Assembly: GCF_000333895.2 (NCBI RefSeq) | Contig: NZ_ANFM02000034.1 | Span: 61,257-125,256 of the forward strand | Source: Grimontia indica | GTDB lineage: Bacteria > Pseudomonadota > Gammaproteobacteria > Enterobacterales > Vibrionaceae | Direction of reading: 5' to 3' | DNA length: 64,000 nucleotides | In this document: in pieces, positions 24,726-33,292 of the stretch | How positions within the stretch are numbered: the stretch's first letter is position 1 | How the letters are laid out: each line of letters starts with the position of its first letter | The notes under the pieces: generated by a model | What the model was told of the DNA's origin: nothing | The model's database searches: none | The model's input: only the letters and a program-made list of their open reading frames with translations | Made by a program: the position numbers and the translations under genes

Positions 24726-26021
24726 TTAGATATCCGCTTCGGTTTCTGCGCGCACCTGTGTCACCTTTACCTTGGCGACGCGATTGTGTTTGACTTTAAG
24801 AACCTCAAAGCGCCAGCCTTGATGAAGAAGTACTTCCCCCTCGCCAGGCACCCGCTCCGCTAACCAACTCAACATGCCATTTAGGGTTTGGAAACCTTCG
24901 GCTTCTTCGCCCTCCAAAGTCGAAACCCCAAGCCGGTCTTTCAACTCGTTCAAAGGGATCAACGCATCCATCACCCAACCACCTTCTTCCAGAGCCTGCG
25001 CCCACAAATCCTGTGGTGAGAGCGAGAGCTCACCGGCAATCGCTTCCAGCAAATCATAGTGCGTAACCAGCCCTTGAATATCGCCGTATTCATCAACAAT
25101 AAACGCCATTTCTGCCCCTTGGCGCTGCATGTAATCGAGCAGCGTTAGCCCTTTCATCGACTCTGGCACATACATAGGGCGTCTTAGCAATTTGGCAATG
25201 ACGGTGGTGTTGATGTCGCTGACATGGTTCAGCAGCAGTTTGGAAGAAACGGTGCCGATAACGTTATCCAGATTGCCACGACAGATCGGGAAAACGCTGT
25301 GCTTGGTACTTCGGATGCGCGCCAGAACTTGATCGACAGGCTGGTTGATGTCGAGATAATCGATGTCGCGGCGGGGTGTCATCAGCGAGCTGACCAGACG
25401 ATCATTGAGGTGCAGAATGTTGCGGATCATGGTTTGTTCACGTGGCTCTATCGCACCGGATTCAGAACCTTCATTGAGGATGGCCTGAATATCATCTTCT
25501 GTCACTGCTTCTTCGCTGTCTTCGCGCACACCAAGACCTTTCAGCAATGTTTGCGTTGAGACACTCAGCGCCACCACAAACGGCCGGGTAATAATAGAAA
25601 TCCAGCGGATGGGACGAGCAACCAGAACGGCGATAGTTTCAGCATGAGACTGCGCGATACGCTTTGGCACCAGCTCGCCCACGACGATGGCAAAGTAGGT
25701 GATGCCAAGCACCACGCAAGCGGTGGAGAGATAATCTGCCGTTTCGATGTGCATACCAGCTGAAACGAGAAACGCTGCGAAAGGTTTGGAGAGTGTGGCT
25801 TCACCGACAATACCGCTCAGAAGCCCGATAACAGTGATGCCGATTTGGATGGTGGAAAGAAAGGTGTTGGGGTTTTCTTTGAGGGAAAGCGCGACTGAGG
25901 CGGCTTTTCGGGTTTCCGCCATGCGTTTCAGTCGGCTGGTTTTGGCGGCGACAAGCGCAATCTCCGACATGGCAAACAAGCCGTTAATCACAATTAAACC
26001 AGCGAGCAGTAATACGTCCAT
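24726..26021 (-). CDS. CNNM/CBS-domain membrane protein (YtfL/PaeA-like)
   Basis: 431 residues. The N-terminal CNNM (DUF21) domain has about four hydrophobic segments (LLLAGLIVINGLFAMSEIAL, then IGITVIGLLSGIVGEATL, and YFAIVVGELVPKRIA with the conserved ELVPK). Two CBS domains cover about 205-330 (SLMTPRRDIDYLD, MAFIVDEYGDIQGLVTHYDL). A C-terminal CorC_HlyC transporter-associated domain follows (GWVMDALIPLNELKDRLGV). Family members export divalent cations; E. coli YtfL (PaeA) is linked to cadaverine/putrescine export. That would fit the polyamine-rich neighbourhood, but the specific substrate is unproven. Confidence 0.87.
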   Translation of the reverse strand: MDVLLLAGLIVINGLFAMSEIALVAAKTSRLKRMAETRKAASVALSLKENPNTFLSTIQIGITVIGLLSGIVGEATLSKPFAAFLVSAGMHIETADYLSTACVVLGITYFAIVVGELVPKRIAQSHAETIAVLVARPIRWISIITRPFVVALSVSTQTLLKGLGVREDSEEAVTEDDIQAILNEGSESGAIEPREQTMIRNILHLNDRLVSSLMTPRRDIDYLDINQPVDQVLARIRSTKHSVFPICRGNLDNVIGTVSSKLLLNHVSDINTTVIAKLLRRPMYVPESMKGLTLLDYMQRQGAEMAFIVDEYGDIQGLVTHYDLLEAIAGELSLSPQDLWAQALEEGGWVMDALIPLNELKDRLGVSTLEGEEAEGFQTLNGMLSWLAERVPGEGEVLLHQGWRFEVLKVKHNRVAKVKVTQVRAETEADI

Positions 26022-26108
26022 ATTGTCCTGAACCTAATGAAGAAATCAGCTTCAGAATATGCCGCATTCGCACTTGGAAATGTGATTAATCACTGTATTT
26101 TAAATGAA

Positions 26109-26138
26109 GGTCAGGAGGCGACAGTGCACCCCCTGACC
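26109..26138 (-). terminator. Possible terminator of the ECF operon
   Basis: On the minus strand GGTCAGG pairs with CCTGACC across a 16-base loop, followed by TTCATTTAAAAT. The loop is long and the T tract impure, so confidence is low. Confidence 0.4.
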
Positions 26139-26143
26139 CGTTT

Positions 26144-26914
26144 TTAAATGGCGTTCCAGTTACTCAGTTCAACACAACGGCCGCGGTATAGCACTTGACT
26201 GTCCGGCGTCTCACCAATGGTGACAATCAGCTCTGAACTGTTCTGCAATTGCTTCCATTCCGCAGTCGACATAAAGCGGGTGTCATTAATGTTTCTCAGC
26301 GTGTCGATGCGGGTAACCTCACTGGATTCTTTATCCCGCATCCACACAGTGGCCGTTTCCGGCGGTAACTCCGATTCGCGCAGGTTCCGCTGCAGACGCA
26401 GTGTCGACTTCGCATCCCCTAATCCGCGATACGCCACAATGGCAAACAGATTGTGTTCCTGTTCAGAGGACATCAAAGCAAAGTAGTTCGCAGGCTGAAC
26501 AATAATCGGCCCTTTCTTTGGAGCCTCGGTAGGCGTGATGATCGGACTAATCAGCACACCCATCACCAGCGAAAAGGCCAGTGATAAAGGCATGATGAAC
26601 CCCTTCCACCAAGGCGCTTTCGCTACAGTTCTGGCTACTTCACGTTGGGGGTTAACGGCTGCGTCGATATTGCGCCAAACCCGATCAGGCGGTTGGGTGA
26701 ACTCCCAATCTAAATGTGCATCGATAGAAGGGGTGATACCGGCAAAATGCTGCTGCCAGTGCTCAATGTGTTCCCACCAACTTGGGTCTTGATTCATCAA
26801 ACATTCCAGACGACGCCGGACTTTGGGTGTGAGCGTGCCGAGGACATATTCAGCGGCGAGCCTGTCTCTTAACTCCGTGGATTGGTAGCGTTTCGCAACG
26901 GTTAATTTAGGCAT
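26144..26914 (-). CDS. Anti-sigma factor, RskA-like
   Basis: 256 residues. The cytoplasmic N-terminal domain (LRDRLAAEYVLGTLTPKVRRRL near 15-37) is the typical anti-sigma helical motif. It is followed by a single TM helix (about 104-125, WWKGFIMPLSLAFSLVMGVLI) and a periplasmic RskA-type domain ending in VLYRGRCVEL. It overlaps the sigma-factor gene by 13 bases, so translation is coupled. It is expected to hold the ECF factor at the membrane until a periplasmic signal, perhaps redox-related, releases it. Confidence 0.85.
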   Translation of the reverse strand: MPKLTVAKRYQSTELRDRLAAEYVLGTLTPKVRRRLECLMNQDPSWWEHIEHWQQHFAGITPSIDAHLDWEFTQPPDRVWRNIDAAVNPQREVARTVAKAPWWKGFIMPLSLAFSLVMGVLISPIITPTEAPKKGPIIVQPANYFALMSSEQEHNLFAIVAYRGLGDAKSTLRLQRNLRESELPPETATVWMRDKESSEVTRIDTLRNINDTRFMSTAEWKQLQNSSELIVTIGETPDSQVLYRGRCVELSNWNAI

Positions 26915-27438
26915 CGCTTCAGCTCCATCAGTCCGCGTCGAATCCAGGATTTCACTGTTCCCAGTGGAGATTTTACATGTTCGACAATTTCTTCATGACT
27001 CATGCCGTGCTCATAGGCGAGGACGATGACACTGCGCTTTTCTGGTGTGAGCGCCTGCAGGCAGTAGCTTAGCTTCTGGTGCTCGGGATGTGCGCCGTTT
27101 TCCAGCGTTGCCAGACCTTTGTCGGCCTCTGACATGGGGTCAGAGACCGATACTTCCTTTGAGTAGCGTGCCTTTCTCAGTTCATCAATGGCGAGGTTAC
27201 GCATACTCTGACATAGCCAGGCCCAAGGGTATTCAATAGGGTAGCTGTGCTGTCTGAACCAGAGTTTCAGAAACCCCTCCTGCAGTAAGTCTGCAGCCAA
27301 TCCTTCGTCTTTGACGATGGATACCAGCAAATGATAAAGACGTGAACCAGTAAGCGAATAGAGCGCTTCAAAAGCGCTCCGATCTTTCAGGGCAATGCGG
27401 GAGAGTAGCTCACCGACTTCCTTGGTATCGAGACTCAA
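26902..27438 (-). CDS. ECF RNA polymerase sigma factor, SigK/ECF19-like
   Basis: 178 residues. Region 2 lies at about 20-90 (FEALYSLTGSRLYHLLVSIV, AADLLQEGFLKLWFR, WAWLCQSMRNLAIDELRK). Region 4 lies at about 120-175 (CLQALTPEKRSVIVLAYEHG, MSHEEIVEHVKSPLGTVKSW). The pairing with an RskA-type anti-sigma factor points to the SigK-like group. It is translated 8 bases after the PF03640 protein gene and overlaps the anti-sigma gene. Confidence 0.88.
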   Translation of the reverse strand: MSLDTKEVGELLSRIALKDRSAFEALYSLTGSRLYHLLVSIVKDEGLAADLLQEGFLKLWFRQHSYPIEYPWAWLCQSMRNLAIDELRKARYSKEVSVSDPMSEADKGLATLENGAHPEHQKLSYCLQALTPEKRSVIVLAYEHGMSHEEIVEHVKSPLGTVKSWIRRGLMELKRCLN

Positions 27439-27446
27439 ATATCACC

Positions 27447-28151
27447 TCATAGCGGCACCATGTGCCAGATGTCCTTCACGCCGTCTCCTGTCGTTTGACC
27501 CGGCGCGGTATCTTTAATCCATCGGTAAAGCGGCATACCTTTGTATGTCCACTGAACGTTCCCATCCTTGCGCTCTGTTACCCCAAAATCACCGGACAAT
27601 GTCAGTGATGCCATGTTCTGCGTGTCCACCAAAGCGGGTGGCCAATAAGCGGCGCAGTCGCCATAGCAGTTGGAGATACCCTTTTCATCGTTATCAAAGG
27701 TATAGAGGGTAAAATTGTTGTCATCCACCAGATAGCGGCGGTTATCATCGTTATATAGTCGGACTGTCACATCATCGGCACGCGCTAAAGGCCAAACACC
27801 TTTGATACCTGCTCCTTCGATATCGCCTGCCTTCATGTCTTTAAACCAGCGGTAAAGTGGTGCGCCCTGATAAGCCCATTGTTCACTGCCATCGTCGCGA
27901 CGAATAACGCTGAATCCAGATTGACTGCCATACAACATTTCTGTCGCTGGATTGACTGGAAGGGGGGGCCATTTTGCTGCGCAGCCGCCATTACAGATGG
28001 ATCTGTCCTTTTTGTCTTTGCTGAAGGTGTAGAGCGAGTGCCCGTTCGGGTCGACAAAAATCTCACCTGCAGCGGTGTTGACAGTGTTGTCTGCGGCAAT
28101 AGCCAGCGCTGGAAGCACCAACAAAGTGCCGACAAGCATGTGTTTGTACAT
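27447..28151 (-). CDS. Exported PF03640 (COG4315) repeat protein
   Basis: 234 residues. Signal peptide ends at ALAIA (about residue 19). Two PF03640-type repeats pair the segments GHSLYTFSKDKKDRSICNGG and FTLYTFDNDEKGISNCYGD, each with a Cys-x3-Cys pair before WPP. They also share PLYRWFKDMKAGDIEGAGIK and PLYRWIKDTAPGQTTGDGVK. Function unknown; the cysteines could bind metal or form disulfides. First gene of the operon with the ECF sigma and anti-sigma genes, so it is the likely regulated output. Confidence 0.82.
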   Translation of the reverse strand: MYKHMLVGTLLVLPALAIAADNTVNTAAGEIFVDPNGHSLYTFSKDKKDRSICNGGCAAKWPPLPVNPATEMLYGSQSGFSVIRRDDGSEQWAYQGAPLYRWFKDMKAGDIEGAGIKGVWPLARADDVTVRLYNDDNRRYLVDDNNFTLYTFDNDEKGISNCYGDCAAYWPPALVDTQNMASLTLSGDFGVTERKDGNVQWTYKGMPLYRWIKDTAPGQTTGDGVKDIWHMVPL

Positions 28152-28184
28152 GGGATTTCCTTCTCATTGTTTTTGACATCATGA

Positions 28185-28196
28185 GACAGCGCTGTC
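28185..28196. promoter_or_regulatory. Palindrome in the leader of the PF03640-ECF operon
   Basis: GACAGCGCTGTC is a perfect 12-base palindrome about 35-45 bases upstream of the PF03640 gene start, downstream of the predicted promoter. It could be an operator or a leader stem. No regulator is identified. Confidence 0.4.
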
Positions 28197-28205
28197 AGAG
28201 AAGGA

Positions 28206-28231
28206 GACGGTGGGAAAGGCGGATTGGATGC
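28206..28231 (-). promoter_or_regulatory. Probable ECF-type promoter
   Basis: On the minus strand GCATCC (-35) and CGTC (-10) are separated by 16 bases, about 55 bases upstream of the PF03640 gene. The form suits an ECF promoter and could be the target of the sigma factor in the same operon. Only pattern evidence supports it. Confidence 0.42.
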
Positions 28232-28234
28232 AGG

Positions 28235-28780
28235 TTATTCGAAACTTTTTTCAACGGTTAATTTTGGCCAATATGAGAGCCAATTTTTAGAATGAATGCG
28301 CTGGTGGAAGAGGGTGATATCGCGCTTGGGATTAGGCGTGATTTTTAACGCGAAAAGAGACTCAAATCCGAAAGAGGAAACACACTCTAGTACGCCATCG
28401 TCAGTGAGCCGGACAGCCACGGCGGTTTCCTGCTCTGGCCAAAAACTCATGGCGTCCAAGATATCCTGATAAGGCTGGTCACCATTTCTCGTGTGCATTC
28501 TAGCTTGATTGCGAACCTGCCAGTTAAGTGCTGGCATCAATGCATTTAACTTCGCTTCGTACGACAGGTAGGCACGCTCATCAGTTTCATTTTCATTGAA
28601 ATAAATCACATCCACATCATTGAGCGGGGTGGCGTTTTCTTTGTGGTGCAGGCGATCCCAAACCAGATTCCGGACAAAGCCCGCGGCAAGATAACCGTTG
28701 GGTAATTTGAGAGAGTGAACCACCTTGATCGCCTGCATGCGTAAGGCGTCTTCTTGAATCCAGTCAATGATGGTTTGCAT
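28235..28780 (-). CDS. Nucleotidyltransferase-like protein (DUF925/COG3575)
   Basis: 181 residues. The segment LPNGYLAAGFVRNLVWDRLH, followed by PLNDVDVIYFNE (Asp-x-Asp), matches the nucleotidyltransferase-fold COG3575 group. Further conserved parts are WQVRNQARMH and YQDILDAMSFWPEQETAVAV, and the C-terminal NPKRD...FHQRI...KNWL. No partner gene is evident and the substrate is unknown. Confidence 0.8.
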   Translation of the reverse strand: MQTIIDWIQEDALRMQAIKVVHSLKLPNGYLAAGFVRNLVWDRLHHKENATPLNDVDVIYFNENETDERAYLSYEAKLNALMPALNWQVRNQARMHTRNGDQPYQDILDAMSFWPEQETAVAVRLTDDGVLECVSSFGFESLFALKITPNPKRDITLFHQRIHSKNWLSYWPKLTVEKSFE

Positions 28781-28850
28781 AATGTTAGGGAATAGAAAAT
28801 GACTAATGTGGATATATTACCACTGAAGTCGGTAAAGAATGTTAGCCATG

Positions 28851-29116
28851 TATACCCAAGTAACCTGAAGATGCTCGTATTCAGAGGTCATCAATGCGTT
28901 CAATTCAAGGCAAATTTCACGAGGAATAGTCATTCTATTTCCGTGGAATTTAACGAAGAAGTGGGCGCATTGAAGGCCTCCCTTCGGGCGAGTTGACTGA
29001 CGTCGTGCTCATTGTTGTCCCTTTTTGATGGAGGTGACTACACCTACAAAGGGACGTCGCGATCACAACGCCAGTCAATCTCGCTGAATCCTGCATCTTC
29101 AGGTTATTTGGGTATA
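28851..29116. repeat. Full copy of a dispersed inverted-repeat (MITE/ERIC-like) element
   Basis: The 24-base ends (28851-28874 and 29093-29116) are inverted repeats matching at 23 of 24 positions; the right end reads CATCTTCAGGTTATTTGGGT. The 266-base interior contains nested pairings, for example GACTGACGTCGTG with CACAACGCCAGTC and TTGTCCCTTTTTG with ACAAAGGGAC. It encodes nothing credible. A partial copy lies at 31560-31686 and a bare end at 54738-54756. Confidence 0.82.
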
Positions 29117-29372
29117 TAAACAGTTGGGTTCGGACAGCGTTTAAGAAGAAAGGTCAAAGAAGGGGCCATGGATTGTTTAGGTATTTTTCATTCTATTTTA
29201 ATTGAAGCTAAAAACTGTTTTGGATAAGTGGATGGCTACATCTCCAGTTCTGGATATAGGAATAGAGTGAAAAGAGACTGGAAGTTTTCTGGGAGTAAGG
29301 TTTAGAAAGCTGAAAAGCCGATCAGAATCCAGCACAGATTGAAGCATTTCTTAGAGTGAAGGAAAATAAATA
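29117..29372. other. Empty part of the 28.8-29.5 kb gap
   Basis: No coding frame above about 20 residues with a credible ribosome site. AT-rich sequence between the inverted-repeat element and a terminator-like hairpin. Confidence 0.5.
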
Positions 29373-29397
29373 GAGCCCACTAAGGGCTCCACTTTTT
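29373..29397. terminator. Terminator-like hairpin downstream of the small minus-strand gene
   Basis: GAGCCC and GGGCTC, 5-base loop, with CACTTTTT on the plus side and TATTTATTTT on the minus side. It may serve the 76-residue gene ending at 29491. Confidence 0.6.
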
Positions 29398-29490
29398 GTG
29401 CGTTAGCAGTGAGGCTCTGCACTATTTCTATTTCAGCCTTCGAGGATACTTGCTTGCTCTAAAACATGATAGGGATAACAGAAAATGGAC

Positions 29491-29721
29491 TTAATTGAGC
29501 CACACATCGCATATTGCGTCTGTCCATGTGTTTCTTAATTGGGTACTCACTTCATTATCAAACAGTAGCCCTTCAATCGATTCGACGTCGCAGCGGTCCC
29601 GATATTTATCAAAGATTTCACGGGTTACGCATTGCGCCTCACTCCTCAGTGCATCGCTGATAGAGTCACCCACGCGCAGCTGTCCCAATACGTCTACTGC
29701 TTGCATGTATTCTAAGTCCAT
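29491..29721 (-). CDS. Small paralogous protein A (76 aa, unknown family)
   Basis: 76 residues, soluble and acidic. It shares most of its length with the gene at 31698-31934: AVDVLGQLRVG, SISDALRSEA and TWTDAICDVWL in this copy. ATG is preceded by GGGGAGGGAA. No TM or signal. The two copies flank the ammonium transporter gene. Conservation of the pattern between the copies shows that both are, or recently were, under coding selection. No function assigned. Confidence 0.72.
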   Translation of the reverse strand: MDLEYMQAVDVLGQLRVGDSISDALRSEAQCVTREIFDKYRDRCDVESIEGLLFDNEVSTQLRNTWTDAICDVWLN

Positions 29722-30039
29722 ATTCCCTCCCCTTTCGGGAAATATTCCACTAATACCAATGTGCCAAGTGTATAACCAAAAGACAGATGTCTATTTGTTA
29801 ATAATTGTTGTATTAATAGTTGGCGCATATCTAAAGTTTCGTCAACTATTTTTGTCAAATTAATATTATGGGTGTTTTTAATGTGAGACGAATTATTGAT
29901 GATCTATGCGCGTAATTGCATCTCTGGATCTTTATTTTAATTATGCCGGATGAAAAGAATGGGAAAAGAAGTGAAACTTTGAGGAAGGTTTGATGAGCTT
30001 TGTTACCAAACGGAATCTTGTAATTATTACATTTTCATG
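29722..30039. other. AT-rich gap between small gene A and the ammonium transporter
   Basis: No credible coding frame. It holds the promoter side of small gene A and a weak long-loop pairing (AATAGTTG with CAACTATT near 29815-29850). Nothing else is supported. Confidence 0.45.
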
Positions 30040-30065
30040 AAAGCCCTGCAGATTAGCAGGGCTTT
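30040..30065 (-). terminator. Rho-independent terminator of the ammonium transporter gene
   Basis: AAAGCCCTGC and GCAGGGCTTT, 6-base loop, 20 bases past the stop; the minus strand continues with TTTCATGAAAAT. Confidence 0.85.
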
Positions 30066-30084
30066 GGGAAAATGAATAAAACAA

Positions 30085-31293
30085 TTAGTCTTCGGACGTT
30101 GCGCCAATTTTGTGGATAGCCAAGTCAGCACCGTTATATTCGTCTTCTTCGCTCAGGCGAATACCAGCCGCTTTTTCAACCAGAGTATAAACAATCCAGC
30201 CACCAACAAATGCCACAACCACACCAGCAACGGTACCGATGATCTGAGCCATCAGGCTAACGCCACCTAAGCCGCCCAGTGCTTCTGAGCCGAAGATACC
30301 TGCCGCGATACCACCCCAAACACCACATACGCCGTGCAGTGGCCAAACACCCAGCACGTCATCAATTTTGAAACGGTTTTGGATAAGGGTAAACAGCCAA
30401 ACGAACAACACACCAGCCACACCGCCAGTAATCAGTGCGCCGATTGGGTGCATCAAATCAGAACCGGCACAAACGGCCACAAGGCCAGCCAATGGACCGT
30501 TGTGCAGGAAGCCTGGGTCATTTTTACCTGCAATAAGGGAAGTGACGATACCACCCACCATGGCCATTAAGGTGTTCACTGCGACCAGACCGCTGATACC
30601 GTCCATGGTTTGTGCTGACATCACGTTAAAACCGAACCAGCCAACAGTCAGGATCCACGCGCCCAGCGCAAGAAATGGGATGTTTGAAGGGGCAAACGCT
30701 ATCAGCTTACCGCCACGGTAACGGCCTTTGCGCACGCCAAGAATCATAATGGCAGCCAGTGCAATCCATCCGCCAACGGCGTGAACCACGACTGAACCAG
30801 CGAAATCATGGAAAGGGGCGCCAAAGGTGGTTTCTAACCAATCCTGAAAACCAAAGTTGCCGTTCCAGATCAGCCCTTCGAAAAATGGATAAACAAAAGC
30901 AACGATGGCTGCTGCTGCGATCAACATAGGATAGAACTTAGCGCGCTCTGCTACACCGCCGGAAATGATGGCTGGAATCGCCGCTGCGAAAGTCATCAAG
31001 AAGAAGAACTTCACCAACTCGTAACCATTCCCTTCTGAGAGAACGCTGGCACTGCTGAAGAAGTTGACGTCATAGGCAACCCAGTAACCAATGAAGAAAT
31101 AGGCGAGGGCTGAGAAGCCGAAGTCGGACATGATTTTCACCAGGGCATTAACCTGATTGCGATGACGGACGGTACCCACTTCCAAAAAGGCAAAGCCTGC
31201 GTGCATTGCCAAAACCATGATGGCACCGATCAGAATAAAGAGCGTGTTCGCGCTTTCTGACAGCGTTTGAATCGCGCTACTAATATTTTCCAC
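30085..31293 (-). CDS. amt: Ammonium transporter (Amt/AmtB family)
   Basis: 402 residues, eleven TM helices. Family signature DFAGSVVVHAVGGWIALAAI (about 160-179) includes the first pore His; FNVMSAQTM and DDVLGVWPLHGVCGVWGGIA carry the second pore His. The protein conducts ammonium/ammonia under nitrogen limitation. No glnK/glnB gene lies next to it, unlike most amtB loci. A good sigma-54 element lies at 31344-31357, fitting NtrC-type control. The N-terminus (TLFILIGAIMVLAMHAGFAF) is the Amt type without a cleavable signal. Confidence 0.92.
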   Translation of the reverse strand: MENISSAIQTLSESANTLFILIGAIMVLAMHAGFAFLEVGTVRHRNQVNALVKIMSDFGFSALAYFFIGYWVAYDVNFFSSASVLSEGNGYELVKFFFLMTFAAAIPAIISGGVAERAKFYPMLIAAAAIVAFVYPFFEGLIWNGNFGFQDWLETTFGAPFHDFAGSVVVHAVGGWIALAAIMILGVRKGRYRGGKLIAFAPSNIPFLALGAWILTVGWFGFNVMSAQTMDGISGLVAVNTLMAMVGGIVTSLIAGKNDPGFLHNGPLAGLVAVCAGSDLMHPIGALITGGVAGVLFVWLFTLIQNRFKIDDVLGVWPLHGVCGVWGGIAAGIFGSEALGGLGGVSLMAQIIGTVAGVVVAFVGGWIVYTLVEKAAGIRLSEEDEYNGADLAIHKIGATSED

Positions 31294-31343
31294 GTTGTAA
31301 TTCCTCTACTTCCTTGAGATTGAATTTCCTGTGGATGGGGATA

Positions 31344-31357
31344 GCACAAAGCGTGCC
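31344..31357 (-). promoter_or_regulatory. Probable sigma-54 promoter of the ammonium transporter
   Basis: On the minus strand the element reads GGCACGCTTTGTGC, with GG and GC dinucleotides exactly 12 bases apart and the -24 half GGCACG perfect. It sits about 50 bases before the start codon. The -12 half differs from TTGC by one base. Confidence 0.62.
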
Positions 31358-31559
31358 TGAATGATCTAAATAAGTGCACGAAAGCGCCACAAGTGTGCAA
31401 ATGTGTATTAAATCAATGATATTTATATAGAAAATCATGCACCACTCAAGATGTCTATTGATATTGGAAGCGGGGATATTCAAGAGAAGGGATGTTTGAT
31501 GCGCTTAAACGGGGCATGTTTGCACTATCTTTGTGCGAAAGTTAATGAAGCATAAACGA

Positions 31560-31686
31560 AATGACTGACGCCGTGCTCTTTATTGTTCCTTTTTGATGGA
31601 TGTGAAACCACAACTACAAAAGAACGCCGCGATCACAACGCCAGCCAAACTGGCGGAATCCTACATCTTCAGGTTGTTTGGGCGTA
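31560..31686. repeat. Partial copy of the inverted-repeat element (right half)
   Basis: It matches the right half of the element at 28851-29116: TGACTGACGCCGTGCTC, CTTTTTGATGGA, GCGATCACAACGCCAG, and the terminus CATCTTCAGGTTGTTTGGG. The left terminus is missing. Like the full copy, it lies immediately downstream of one of the two small paralogous genes. Confidence 0.78.
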
Positions 31687-31697
31687 AGATCAGCCGC

Positions 31698-31934
31698 TTA
31701 TCTTTGCTCTAGCCATACATCACAGATGGCATCGGTCCAACTGTTTCGTAATTGCGCGCTGACCATGGAATGATCTAGCAGTGAAAAGATAGCGTCGATA
31801 TCGCACTTATCTTTGTGCTTATCGAAGACTGCTCTAGCTACCTCACCGGCCTCGTCCCTGAGTGCTTCACTGATTGAGTTTCCTACCCGTAATTGGCCCA
31901 AAACATCAACCGCTTTAATGTAATCTAAATCCAT
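31698..31934 (-). CDS. Small paralogous protein B (78 aa, unknown family)
   Basis: 78 residues. Paralogue of the gene at 29491-29721: shared AVDVLGQLRVG, SISEALRDEA, VSAQLRNSWTDAICDVWLE. No TM or signal. ATG follows a CTAGGAGGGAAA ribosome site. The partial inverted-repeat element ends 11 bases beyond its stop. Function unknown; possible helical scaffold or adaptor. Confidence 0.72.
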   Translation of the reverse strand: MDLDYIKAVDVLGQLRVGNSISEALRDEAGEVARAVFDKHKDKCDIDAIFSLLDHSMVSAQLRNSWTDAICDVWLEQR

Positions 31935-32175
31935 TTTCCCTCCTAGCCAGAGAATTCAGTTTGATAGTTTACAAAGAAGAGTGTCAAATACCCTTTAATG
32001 CCTAAATTATCAGGCATTTTGGGTTTATTTGTGTATGCATTTTGAGACTTATGCACTGTGTGTCTTTGAAGGCATTTTTGGAGAGAGGCGGCTCCTTGGT
32101 ACCGAAGCAGCGAAGACACATCATCGTTAACTTGGGTATAGAGCAGCATAAAAATGCTGTTGACGGTTATCTGGC

Positions 32176-33090
32176 TTATGTCTTAAGCGCTTGACGAATA
32201 AAGCCGTTGTGCTTCTCGAGCCGTGCTGTTGCTTCTTTGGCATCAATGCCAGCCAGAATCATTAAGATCGCAGTTTTACAATGACGCCCGCAAGCTTGAA
32301 GTGCTACTTCAGCCTCATCAGCACCGACACCAGTGGCTTCTACGACGATGTTGACCTGACGCTGAACTAATTTTGCGTTGGTGGCTTCAACATCCACCAT
32401 CAGGTTGCCGTACACTTTGCCGCTTCGGATCATCGCGCCTGTTGTCAGCATGTTCAGCACCAGCTTTTGCGCTGTTCCTGCTTTCATTCTTGAAGAACCC
32501 GTCACAATCTCAGGCCCCACCACAGGAATGATGGCGATGTCTGCCTCATCTGCCATTGCGCAGACAGGGTTACAAACAATTGCGGCTACGGTTGCGCCGA
32601 CAGATTTGGCGTAGTGCATCCCACCCAGTACATAAGGTGTGCGGCCGCTGGCGGCAATCCCCACCACCACGTCTTTAGCGGTCAGGCTCAAATCCACCAG
32701 ATCCTGCTTGCCGAGTTCGACATTGTCCTCGGCATTCTCAACCGCTTTTAAAATGGCTTGATGACCGCCAGCAATTAACCCCACCACAAGTTCAGGCTTG
32801 GTGCCGTAGGTTGGTGGACACTCGCTGGCGTCTAAAATACCCAAACGACCTGATGTGCCTGCACCCATATAAATCAGTCGGCCACCCTCCGCAAAGGCTT
32901 TAGTGATGGCGTCTACCGTCTTGGCGATTTGTGGGAGTTGATCTTTCACTGCGAGCGCCACCTTCTGATCTTCCTGATTGATCACTTCGAGCATTTCCAG
33001 CGTGGAAAGTTTGTCGATTTCTGCGCTTGCAGTGTTACGGCTTTCTGTGATCAGTCGGGTTAGATCTATTTTCATCAGTAGTGTGCTCAT
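32176..33090 (-). CDS. murQ: N-acetylmuramic acid 6-phosphate etherase
   Basis: 304 residues, the usual MurQ length. SIS domain with [20 protein letters not shown] near 70-89, [37 protein letters not shown] and [16 protein letters not shown], all MurQ signatures. It cleaves the lactyl ether of MurNAc-6-phosphate to GlcNAc-6-phosphate and lactate in cell-wall recycling. It stands alone; no murP or murR lies next to it. Confidence 0.95.
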   Translation of the reverse strand: MSTLLMKIDLTRLITESRNTASAEIDKLSTLEMLEVINQEDQKVALAVKDQLPQIAKTVDAITKAFAEGGRLIYMGAGTSGRLGILDASECPPTYGTKPELVVGLIAGGHQAILKAVENAEDNVELGKQDLVDLSLTAKDVVVGIAASGRTPYVLGGMHYAKSVGATVAAIVCNPVCAMADEADIAIIPVVGPEIVTGSSRMKAGTAQKLVLNMLTTGAMIRSGKVYGNLMVDVEATNAKLVQRQVNIVVEATGVGADEAEVALQACGRHCKTAILMILAGIDAKEATARLEKHNGFIRQALKT

Positions 33091-33292
33091 TTATCAGCGG
33101 ATTTTTGTGCGACCAGTATTCCTGAAGCGCAGGGATAAACTCAAGAAAAAAGGCATTTTTCCCATGCTTGAACCGGGCTTCAATGCGTCTGGTTTCTACC
33201 ATCAATATATTCGATTTTAACGAGTAATAACGTGAATGGTCATTTTCGTCAGGATGCTTAGACTCTCCCTTCTTTTTCTGCGGTAGAGCGTT

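Noticed and set aside
28799..28996. 65-residue frame over the inverted-repeat element
   Set aside because: It lies largely inside the element's left half and has no ribosome site; non-coding repeat explains it.
31520..31545. TTTGCAC...GTGCGAAA pairing near the amt promoter as an NtrC site
   Set aside because: Arms are imperfect and do not match the TGCACC-N5-GGTGCA form.
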